DNA of 64,000 nt, taken from NCBI RefSeq assembly GCF_042477335.2, contig NC_091262.1, positions 39,219,001 through 39,283,000 on the forward strand, in the 5' to 3' direction. This stretch comes from Ovis canadensis. Its lineage: Eukaryota > Chordata > Mammalia > Artiodactyla > Bovidae. Positions 55,014 through 64,000 of this stretch are shown in pieces; the stretch's first letter is position 1, and every line of letters starts with the position of its first letter. The position numbers were made by a program, and so were the translations under genes. The notes below the pieces were generated by a model that saw only the letters and a program-made list of their open reading frames with translations, was not told the origin of the DNA and did no database searches.

Positions 55014-55014
55014 G

Positions 55015-55594
55015 AAAAATCCATGCTGCCCACAAGACTCATTCATCGTGTCAAAAGGCCGATTGTTGTCCTATTAAGGTAATCACCTGCTATATCTTAT
55101 GGACATGAAGGGTTTGGGTGGGAGGGCTCATTCCTTTCTACACACTCCCCACCAGTGGTCAGTAGACATCTTTGTTAGTTCTCGCCACCACTCTCCAGGG
55201 GACAAGCCTGTTGCCTTCAAGCAAAGAAACCATTAGAGATGGGGAACTGTGATTCTTGGAAAATTTCCCTGTCACCTATGGTTGGTTCTGGAAGGATCAG
55301 CCCCTGTAGGAAACATGAGGTCCCCTAAGCCCACCTGCATCTGGTCAGGCCAGCCACCAGCAGAAACATGGTGACCCATATTGGAGAGCCCTGGGATCAG
55401 TGGCCCTGGCCTTGGAAACCAAGAGGAGAAGCCTTAAGGCTGTAAGAGACTCGGTTCCTGGAAGCACTCCAGAATCAAACAAATAAAAGAAGATTGATCA
55501 TGAGTGACTCTGATTCCCTCTGGCACCCGAGATGGGTCAGCTAAAGGCTCATCACCTCCATGACACTCCCTACATCTCCTTGCAAGTCCGTGCC
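55015..55594. other. Unique intergenic DNA
   Basis: No gene or named repeat is seen. Confidence 0.45.
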
Positions 55595-55596
55595 AT

Positions 55597-55712
55597 TCTT
55601 GTCTCTACATGTGTCTGCCTCCTCCACTGCCTGGGGACCTCCCAGGTGGCAGAGACCCTGCCTTATTCACTTTGGGATCCCAGGCAAACAGTAGGTGATC
55701 AAAAGTTTTGTA
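55597..55712 (+). mobile_element. L2-like 3' end
   Basis: 'cagagaccctgccttattca', 'gggatcccaggcaaacag' and 'taggtgatcaaaag' are in L2 3' end order. Confidence 0.55.
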
Positions 55713-55714
55713 GA

Positions 55715-56194
55715 ACAAGTCAATGAGCTCCCATGGGCAGATGAGATGTGTCCACTACTGTGTACACATGAGAAGGAAAATAACCGTCTGCAAAGATTCC
55801 ATTCCCCCAAATCCTCTATTCCAGCCTGTGTCTTGTCAACAGCCATGATTCAATTCAGGCCTGGACTCCTGAGAGGGGATCTCCTTCCAGCTGGCTTCTC
55901 GCCCTGAGATAGATGGGCCAGGCTGGTGGGAGGGAAGGCTCTCCTTCTGGGAGGGTTGGTGTGCTCTGCTGAAGAGACATTGCATGAATGGAGTCACCCC
56001 CTTGTCCCTCTCTGGGACTCAGTGCTCCCTTCTCCAAGATAGGAGTGGGTGGACCAGACCACATCTACGTGTCCTTTCACCATTGGCTTGTCTCTGTACC
56101 AACCAGGGCCACCATGTTCACTGATGAAGGTCACATTGGGCACAAAAGTTACCCAACTGAGGAAGCAGCACTCTTGGAAATCAGCACGCACTCC
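55715..56194. other. Unique intergenic DNA
   Basis: No gene or named repeat is seen. Confidence 0.45.
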
Positions 56195-56197
56195 ATC

Positions 56198-56492
56198 TCC
56201 TTCCCTGGTGGGACAGAGGTAAAGAATACACCTGCCAATGTAGGGGACATGGGTTCTATCCCTGGGTCAGGAAGATCCCATGGAGCAGCTAAGCCTTTGT
56301 ATCACAACTACTGAGTCCACGTGCCACAAGTACTGAAGCCTGCGTGCCCTAGAGCCCATGCTCTGCAACAAGAGAAGCCACCACAATGAGAAGTTCAAGC
56401 ACTGCAAAGAAGAGCAGCTCTCACTCACTGCAACTAGAGAAAGCCCAAGTGCAGCAACAAAGACCCAGAACAGCCTTAAATAAATAAATAAA
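56198..56492 (+). mobile_element. CHR-1-type SINE
   Basis: Sense copy from 'ccttccctggtgggacag' to the tail 'aaataaataaataaac'. Confidence 0.88.
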
Positions 56493-56577
56493 CTAAGGGA
56501 AAACAGCCTGGCAGGAGAAGGCAGAACCATGCCTGAGAGTCTCTGGGAAGTTCCTGGAGGGGAGACTTTGCATCTAG

Positions 56578-56719
56578 TGTTTTTTTTGTTGTTGTTGTTT
56601 GTTTGTTTGTTTTATCTGTGCCCCCACATCAAGTGGGATCTTATTTCCCCGACCAGGGATCGAACTCATGCCCCCTGCAATGGAAGCGGTCTTAACCACT
56701 GGACAGCCAGGGAAGTCCT
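56578..56719 (-). mobile_element. CHR-2-type SINE
   Basis: Antisense, starting with T/TTG repeats, then 'ccccgaccagggatcgaac' and 'cactggacagccagggaag'. Confidence 0.82.
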
Positions 56720-56721
56720 GA

Positions 56722-57528
56722 GACATTGTATTTAATTGGCCTCAACAGCTCCGGGACCCACCATAGGCCTTGATACAAATGAACAAACCTCTGCTCAGCC
56801 AAAAGCCAGAACAGTGCCTGGAGGAAAATTCCACCTGCAGGACCTGCAAGATGCAGAGAAGAAACTGCAGGAGCAGGCAGGCATCTGGGAGGTTGGAATG
56901 GGCACAGGACTGGGGCTTCTCAGTTTATAAAAAGTACTTTTCTGCCCCCACCCCAGCTCTTCCTGCCCCCAGAGGATCAGGGGTACGCATGTCTCAATCG
57001 CAATTTACTAGACAGGAGCTCAGGGAAGTCTATGGACTTGTGCACCCAGTCAGAATCAGAGCTGAAGCTTGGACAACCTCCTGGATCCCAAACCCTGTGG
57101 AGGGGGGCAGGTCCCAAGAAAGGAGCTGAGGTGTTCTTGAAGATATGCCTTCTGCCTGTCATCATAACAAATCAGCTTAGGGCAGAACTAGATGAAAGCT
57201 ACCTCCAGGCCAATTATTTTTCCCACCGAAGAGAAACAGCTCTCCACAGATACAGCCTCTTCCCCTTATTCTCGTCCCTCTCAATTCCCAAGCAGAAGGA
57301 GACACGAACAACTCAGCTCAGACCATCCTTGCTCTGCGTCGTGCCTTTCTGCAGCTGAAAGTGTCATCTTTGCGCATCAGCTTGTATCCGGCTTGCAAAT
57401 TTAGCAGTGACACTCAGAATTGCAAAGAAAACATATTTATTTTCCACAATTGATGTAAGGAAATTCAATCTGATCTAATAATGTAGAACAGCCTCTTCAG
57501 AGAATTCAGTCTCTTTTGGGTAAATGCT
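56722..57528. other. Unique intergenic DNA
   Basis: Open frames at 56770-57129 (119 codons) and 57032-57358 (108 codons) overlap in different phases and show no recognisable domain. Confidence 0.45.
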
Positions 57529-57531
57529 TTG

Positions 57532-57660
57532 TATTTTTTCCCTCAGTTTTTGGCTGCGCTGTTTGGCATGAGGGATCTTTGTTCCCGGAGAAGGGATCAA
57601 ACCCATTTCCCCTGCAGTGGCAGTGCAGAGTCTTAACCACTGGACTGCCAGGAAAGTCCC
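57532..57660 (-). mobile_element. CHR-2-type SINE
   Basis: Antisense, 'tttttggctgcgctgtttgg', 'gagaagggatcaaaccc' and 'cactggactgccaggaaag'. Confidence 0.82.
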
Positions 57661-57709
57661 ATAAATGTTTTGTGTTTTTTAATTCTTTTTAATCCCTCTT
57701 CACCTCTCT

Positions 57710-57908
57710 TGGCTTCCCTGGTGGCTCCGAAGGTAAAGAATCTGCCTCCATTGTAAGAGACCCTGGCTCAATCCCTGGGTCAGGAAGATCCCCTCTAGAA
57801 GGAAATGGCAACCCACTCCAGTATTCTTGCTTGGAAAATCCCATGGACAGAGGAGCTTGGCAGACTACAATCCATGGGATCACAGAGTCGGACACAACTC
57901 AGCGACTT
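57710..57908 (+). mobile_element. Bov-tA SINE
   Basis: Sense copy, 'tggcttccctggtggctccg' through 'ggacacaactcagcgacttt'. Confidence 0.9.
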
Positions 57909-58186
57909 TTACTTCCTTCACCTTGCTTAATCTCCAGGATGGCATCTAGCTATATGAGAGAGCTCGTTTGTGTGACCGTGATGCTGCCACGGTCCATTCC
58001 AGCTCTGCTGATCTCTATGAGGATGCCCCTGTCCACCTGATTGTCAGGAGCCCAGCTGGCACCTGAGGCTGAATTGTGTCCTCCTGGGTTCTATCTGGGC
58101 TCAGTAGTCTTGCTGCCTTGATTCCATCTCAACCTTCTCCAGGATTGCATGTCCAGGAGGTCTAGCTGTGATGCCTAGTGAGCGCT

Positions 58187-58312
58187 TTATTTATTTGGCT
58201 GTGCCAGATCCTAATTGCAGCACGCAGGATCTGGTTCCCTGACCAGGGATTAAACCCTAGGCCCCCTGCATTGGGAGCATGAGTCCTAACCCCTGGAGCA
58301 CCAGGAAGTCGT
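58187..58312 (-). mobile_element. CHR-2-type SINE
   Basis: Antisense, 'tatttggctgtgccagatcc', 'ctgaccagggattaaaccc' and 'tggagcaccaggaagtc'. Confidence 0.82.
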
Positions 58313-58314
58313 GC

Positions 58315-59425
58315 CTAGCCAGCTCTTGGTCAGGATGGCCTGCCCTCCAGCCCTCAGCTCTAGCGCTCCCTCACCATAACACAGCAATATCTTTCTCCCC
58401 AGGTAAACCTCCCAGCCAACTCCATCCATCTCTGATCTTATAGGGGCACCAGGAAACAATGGACAGTGTTCCTGCCCCCTCCCCAGCAGCTGAGGAAGCC
58501 TCTGGAGTCTTAGCTGGGAGGGTTCCCACTTCAGCTGGGAAAGTCAGAACACACCTCTTTCTCTAGTGACTTCCTGCTTCCGACCCCCTCCTTCCTTCCA
58601 TGGTTCTTTGTGGCCAGAAGGGGTGACTTCTCCCTTCCTCCTCCTTTGATGGAGACACCCCTTATTCTGTATTTCTACAGGAGACACTTGCCCTCCCCTC
58701 TCCTGTATGCTTTGATGGAGGAATGGCTGCCAGTACACGTGGTGTCTGGGTGAGAGAGATGAAAACACATCAGTCTGGTACTTCTGGAAGATGACCTCAC
58801 TGCACAAGAACACCAGCTCCTTGGGCCAAGCTCCCAGACCTGGCAGAAGACCTCTCTTCCGGCCACAGGTGCTCTTAATATCACAGAGATAGGTGAGCAG
58901 AAGGAAATGGAAATCTCTTAGACCTGAAAGAGAATTGATGTTTTATAGCAAACTGAACATTTGTTCCAATGCAGAGCAAAAAGCAAACTTTCAAGTTTGG
59001 TCAAGGGAGCCTTGTGGCTGAAATCTGAACCTCGAGCCCTTAAAGACACAGACTGACCTTGAAAAATGTTCCTTTTCCAGGAACATTTCACTGGCAGCAT
59101 TTGGGGCAAAATGCTCAATACCTGGCAATATCTGAGGTGTCCAGCCTAAGTGTTTGACACAGCGGCTCATCTGCCAAGGTCGTGCCTCTGGTTTCCATAA
59201 GGAATGAGAGCAATCTGGTTCCAAGACCACAGGCTGGCTCCCAGGGGTGGGTGAGTTGGAGCAGAAGTCTGAGCTTTTGGTGTCAACGGGAAACAATATG
59301 AGTGAGTGTGGCTGACTCAGCACTGTAACTTATCTCTTTGGGAAAAACAAAAATGTATCTTAAAGCTCACATTTTACCAGTGTAGAACCATGGTTCATAA
59401 ACCTCCTGAATCTGCCAACACATCA
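58315..59425. other. Unique intergenic DNA, about 1.1 kb
   Basis: Repeat-poor. The minus-strand frame at 58991-59323 (110 codons) has no recognisable domain. No gene is supported. Confidence 0.45.
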
Positions 59426-59430
59426 ACAAA

Positions 59431-59462
59431 ATGTGTGTGTGAGAGAGAGAGAGTGAGGGATG
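59431..59462 (+). repeat. (GT)n(GA)n microsatellite
   Basis: A short GT run passes directly into a GA run. Likely polymorphic. Confidence 0.8.
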
Positions 59463-59704
59463 GAGGGGTGTCATTGCTTTTTTTGTTTTGTTTTCCAAAC
59501 ACTCAAAGAAATATTTGACTTGTATCAGCATACAATGGAATAAATTTAGCGTAGGAATATGGTGACACTAGTGAATATGAACAGGAGGAAATAGCTAATA
59601 ATAGGAATTAATGAAATAGATGCCAAAATCTGTAATAGAATCAACAAAGCAAAATAGGGGTTCTTTGCAAGCAAGCTCTAATGAAATTGCTCTTTTTCTA
59701 TATG

Positions 59705-59921
59705 TATGCATCATGTTAAGTTGCTTCAGTCGTGTCCAGCTCTTTGTGATCCCATGGATTGTATAGCCTGCCAGGCTCCTCTGTCCATGGGATTTTGTCT
59801 GTCCACTCCAGAATGTCATTTCCTTCTCCAGGGGATCTTCCTGATGCAGGGACCTGCATCTTTTATATCTCCTGCATTGGCAAGTGGGTTCTGTACCATT
59901 AGTGCCACCTGGGAAACCCCA
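59705..59921 (-). mobile_element. Bov-tA SINE
   Basis: Antisense copy, 'gttaagttgcttcagtcgtg' through 'gtgccacctgggaaac'. Confidence 0.88.
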
Positions 59922-59934
59922 TCTTTCTGTATGA

Positions 59935-60101
59935 AAGTGAAAATGTTAGTCACTCAGTCATGTCCGACTCTGCGACACCACGGACTGTAGCCTGCCAGGC
60001 TCCTCTGTCCATGGGATTCTCCAGGCAAGAATACTGGAGTACCCCAGGTCTCCTTCATTGCAGGCAGATTCTTAACTGTCTGAGCCATCAGGGAAATCCA
60101 T
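59935..60101 (-). mobile_element. Bov-tA SINE with internal deletion
   Basis: Antisense copy directly following the previous one, with a 'gaaagtgaaaatgttagtc' start. About 50 bases of the 'gggttgccattt...gatcttcc' region are missing. 'ccatctttctgtat' repeats at 59929-59942 and 60099-60112 as an exact 14-bp target duplication. Confidence 0.85.
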
Positions 60102-60189
60102 CTTTCTGTATACGTGTCCACAAATTTTTTTTATCTTAATTCCCCAATCAGGGATTGAACTGGTGCTGGTAATAATTTAAAAATTTTAA

Positions 60190-60870
60190 AAAGAAAAATT
60201 CTTAGAAGAACAAAATTCACCCAAATTGAACCAAAAGAAATGAAAGACCTACATAAAGAAAATTCCAAACCCAGTTCCAAAGAATTCCACCTCAGTTTAC
60301 GAGGCCAGTGAACCTGTGATAGAAATCAGAGAATGATGTTATAAGAAAAATCAAACATAAGCCAGACTCTTTATGAATGTAGATGTAAAATTCCTAAATA
60401 AAATAAAGTAGTTCAAATCCAGTGACACATGAAAATTTTTTTTTAACTTTAGTAATGCATGGTTGCTTTAACACTCAAAAATCAATTGTCATTATTATTA
60501 TTTTTCAAAAAAGATAATGTAAATTTTTAATTCAGAATATAGTTGCAAAACCAGTGATTTAATTCTGAACATGTGGAAAATATTAAAAATCTCAAAGAAA
60601 AAATGAAAAGTTATAGGAGAGAGGTCATATGATTATTTAAACTATGTACAGGAAAAGTATTTGATGAAATGCAATATCTGTTTATGTTAGAAAGCTTTAT
60701 AAAGATAGGAATGAAAGAGGACTTCCTTAATCTGATAAAAGTTATCTGTGGAAAGTCTGTCACAGTCATTACAATTACAGAGCTCTCCCTAATACTGATA
60801 GCATCAGAGTCTCTTGCTACCTTCAGTTGACTCAACACTTCACAGGAGATTCTCAATAAGAAGATAAAGG
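60190..60870 (+). mobile_element. Fossil L1 ORF2 segment, sense
   Basis: Degenerate L1 reverse-transcriptase-region DNA. Recognisable pieces include 'cagtttacgaggccagtg', 'atgaatgtagatgtaaaatt' and 'gatgaaatgcaatatctg', in L1 ORF2 order. It contains frameshifts, stops and an apparent foreign T/A-rich insertion around 60435-60600. Confidence 0.6.
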
Positions 60871-60871
60871 A

Positions 60872-62280
60872 ATTAGAAAGGAAAGAAAAAAATTATGCTT
60901 AGTCATAGATGGCCTGATCATGTAAGAAGAATCCAGAGAAAACAGCTCTTTTCCTTGAATCGGTAAGCACGCTTAGCCCCATCCAATCTCCCTTGTCTGG
61001 CCCCTGGGCCCAGGCTTCTGCAGTTGTTTTCTGGAATTCCATCATGGTGAGGAAAAAGAGGTGATGAACCGTGCTGTGACTTGCAAATCTTTTGCATAAT
61101 GTAACCTGCATCACCTGCAGTCACGTGTCTTTGGACAAAGCTTGTGACACAGCCGCTCCTGGGTTCAACAGGATAGGCTATGTCATCCTCCTGCAGGGAA
61201 GGGCACAATGGAGGGGGACATGATGATGTTGCCTGTCCTAAGAGTGAAAGGCAAACGAGTGGAGGACAGAGAAAGAAGCTGGGAGAGGTACAGGTGTGGT
61301 GGCAGGTTACGAGAAACCAGGACTGCAGAAGAAAAGAAGCAAGCGAAAACTTCCAGTGCAGAGTTCCCAAAAGAGCAGGTAGGTCTCATCTTCATCTTTA
61401 TAGTACTTGTTTGCTTTGCTATAACCTACTCCTAATTCTGGAACATCTAAGTCCAACACATACTTAAATGCTTTGTGTGTTTTTGCAGGAAATCAGGGAA
61501 AGGAGATGAATTACATTCTTGGGTGCACAGCGCAGGGAAGAGACCAGCCATGGGAGGAAGAAACCCATGAGAACAGAAGTTGAGCAAAAGCAGAAAACTA
61601 GAGAGGGACATGACTGAGAATTTATGCCCCTGGAAGTTCTCAGAAATCTAGAGAGGGGCATTGGAATTCCTGTGGATGTGGAATTAGAGGCTTGAACTAA
61701 TTTTTCTACATCTCAGCCTTCTTGGCTAAGATCCAGGCTACATCTATAACAAGCATGCATTTCTTAAGTTGTAAACTAATTAGCAAATATTATGGTGGTT
61801 TTAAGAACTCCAGGCATGGCCGTCAGCTGTGAGGCAGCTAAAGCTGGGCAGGTAAGTGGAGGAATGGTGTTCTGCTGAGTTCTTCTTAGTGTTGCCACAA
61901 AGTTACTCAGGAGATCATTAAATATTTTTAACCCCTGTGTATTGCAAAGAGTGTAACTGGGTTTTCTTTTTTTAATAAAGGCAATGGAATTAATAAATAT
62001 CATCCAAAATTTTATTTCAAATCTCAGAGACATAATTTTTGATGTTAAATCTAAACAATTCTCTAAGGGGGGAAAAAAAACACTCAAGATAAAGATTTAA
62101 CCCAGAGTCAATGTCACTGTTGGGTATCACCCCACGCAGGGGCTTCAATCAGTTCTGCGACATCAGCAAGAACTATATACCAGTGCATACACTGAAATGA
62201 GAGCGTTTAAAATGTGTTGACACATAAACCAATGCAAATGAGAACTCACAAGTCTATACGAAGTCTTTGCCATCTAGAGC
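60872..62280. other. Unique intergenic DNA, about 1.4 kb
   Basis: Repeat-poor. A 150-codon minus frame (60918-61370) and a small plus-strand frame with good splice-like sites (61208-61509) are discussed elsewhere. Neither is supported as a gene. Confidence 0.45.
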
Positions 62281-62284
62281 TGAC

Positions 62285-62843
62285 GTGGATGGTGACTGCT
62301 GCCACAAAATTAAAAGATGTTCACTCCTTGGAAAGAAAGTTATAGCAAACCTAGACAGTGTAGTAAAAACCAGAGACATCACTTTGCTGACAAAGGTCTG
62401 TATAGTCAAAGATATGGTTTTCCCAGTGGTCGTGTATGGATGTGAGAGTTGGACCACAAAGAAGGTTGAGTGCCACAGAATTGATGCTTTTGAATTGTGG
62501 TGCTGGAGAAAATTCTTAAGAGACCCTTGGACACAAGGAGATCAAACCAGTCAATCCTAAAGGAAATTAACCCTAAACATTAATTGGAAAGACTGATGCT
62601 GAAGCTCCAATACTTTGGCCACCTGATGGGAAGAACTGACTCACTGGAAAAGCCCCTGATCCTGGGAAAGACTGAACGCAGGAGGTGAAGGGAGTGACAG
62701 AGGATGAAGTGCTTGGACGGCATCATCGACTCAATGGACATGAGTTTGGGCAAACTCAGGGAGGTAGTGGAGGACGGGGAAGCCTGGTGTGCTGCAGTAC
62801 ATGGGGTCTCAACGAGTCAAACCTGACTTAGTGACTGGACCAT
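62285..62843 (+). mobile_element. BovB 3' region, sense
   Basis: About 560 bases of sense BovB. A 97-codon remnant at 62267-62560 carries the end of the reverse transcriptase and the CWRKFL-type motif, then is broken. It ends 'tgacttagtgactggacc'. Confidence 0.9.
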
Positions 62844-63068
62844 AAGTGAGAAATCAAGCCAAACAATTTCAAAATGAAATGTGAAGAAATTAAATTTTGC
62901 ATGGGGCCACCAAGAGAGCCCTCCTCTGAATTTGGAAGTTCACCATGTGCCATGTGCCAATGATGTATTTGACATTGCATATCTGAGTGCACCCTTCTGT
63001 CAACATACAGACACAACCTTAGAGGAGGTAAATACCACGTCCTCATCTATTAGTATTCAGTCAATGGT

Positions 63069-64000
63069 TTCAGTTCAGTTCAGTCTCTCAGTTGTGTCCA
63101 ACTATTTGCGACCCCATGAACTGCAGCACACCAGGCCTCCCTGTCCATCACCAACTCCCGGCGTTTGCCCAAACTCATGTCCATTGAGTCAGTGATGCCA
63201 TCTAACCATCTCATCCTTGGCCATCCCCTTCTCCTCCTGCCTTCAATCTTTCCCAGCATCAGGATCTTTTCCAATGAGTCAGCTCTTTGCATCAGGTGGC
63301 CAAAATATTGAAGTTTCAGCTTCAACATTAGTCCTTTCAATGAACACTCCGGACTGATTTCCTTTAGGATGGACTGGTTGGATCTCTGTGCAGTCCAAGG
63401 GACTCTCAAGAGTCTTCTCCAACACCACAGTTCAAAAGCATCAGTTCTTCAGTGCTCAGCTTTCTTTATAGTTCAACTCTCACATCCATACATGACCACT
63501 GGAAAAACCATAGCCTTGACTAGATGGACCTTTGTTGGCAAAGTAATGTCTCTACTTTTTAATATGCTGTCTAGGTTGGTCATTACTTTCCTTCCAAAGA
63601 GTAAGTATCTTTTAATTTCATGGCTGCAATCACCATCTACAGTGATTTTGGAGCCCACAAAAATAAAGTCAGCCACTGTTTCCACTGTTTCCCCATCTAT
63701 TTGCCATGAAGTGATGGGATCAGATGCCATGACCTTAGTTTTCTGAATGTTGAGTTTTAAGTCAACTTTTTCACTCCTCTTTCACTTTCATCAAGAGGCT
63801 CTTTAGTTCCTCTTCACTTTCTGCCATAAGGGGTGGTGTCATCTGCATATCTGAGTTTATTGATATTTCTCCCGGCAATCTTGATTCCAGCTTGTGCTTC
63901 TTCCAGCCCAGCGTTTCTCATGATGTACTCTGCATAGAAGTTAAATAAGCAGGGTGACAATATACAGCCTTGACGTACTCCTTTTCCTATTTGGAACCAG
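63069..64000 (-). mobile_element. BovB, antisense, cut by the window edge
   Basis: Starts at the 3' terminus ('ttcagttcagttcagtct') and runs inward past the YADD-coding site (about 63839-63850) to the window end. An extra G in the run at about 63828-63833 shifts the frame just after the YADD region. Open piece 63473-63730 (85 codons). The element continues beyond the window. Confidence 0.92.

Noticed and set aside
54774-55082. Arg/Lys/Gly-rich 102-codon protein
   Set aside because: It is translated from the polypurine tract, which gives biased open frames on both strands.
60918-61370. 150-codon minus-strand open frame in repeat-poor DNA
   Set aside because: No domain, no promoter and no splice support were seen. 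The length is possible by chance across this much sequence.

Overview
The window is nuclear DNA from a ruminant, most probably a bovid (cattle, sheep, goat or a relative). The evidence is the repeat content: dozens of Bov-tA SINEs, many 3' fragments of the LINE BovB, ruminant L1 3' ends, and the cetartiodactyl tRNA-derived SINEs of the CHR type. The sequence does not let me choose between species. There is no bacterial, organellar or viral gene content.

Only one protein-coding feature is secure. Positions 4252-4449 (+) are the last coding exon of MINAR1 (KIAA1024), recognised from its C-terminal membrane anchor. The exon has a branch point, a pyrimidine tract and an AG acceptor in front of it. 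Positions 1-4251 are therefore the end of a MINAR1 intron. About 3.8 to 4.0 kb after the stop codon looks like a long 3' UTR, broken by one antisense SINE, with poly(A) signal candidates near 5837, 6249, 8213 and 8489. MINAR1 is known from other mammals to be followed by a gene-poor interval, and the rest of the window agrees with that.

From about 8.7 kb to the end I find no supportable exon. The DNA is a layered record of retrotransposition. Old MIR, L2-like and L1M fragments and other ancient elements are interrupted by CHR SINEs, then by ruminant L1 3' ends, then by BovB and Bov-tA. Nesting is clearest at 8.7-12.4 kb, 14.2-15.9 kb, 44.6-45.8 kb, 48.2-49.3 kb and 51.8-53.6 kb, and several insertions still show target-site duplications. 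BovB reverse-transcriptase pieces give the longest open frames (10.5-11.1 kb, 33.2-33.7 kb, 52.6-53.0 kb, 63.5-64.0 kb). All are 5'-truncated or broken.

The signals that the repeat catalogue does not explain are these: a near-perfect 96-bp direct duplication flanking about 1 kb at 40.3-41.4 kb; a minus-strand CCAAT/TATA arrangement inside that interval; a perfect 13-bp stem hairpin at 42.44 kb; a T-rich insertion with perfect 15-bp target duplications at 32.7 kb; and three copies of one target site at 21.4-22.0 kb. I found no undescribed gene system. Repeat family names come from recognition of consensus sequences, not from a search, and repeat edges are good to about 10-20 bases.
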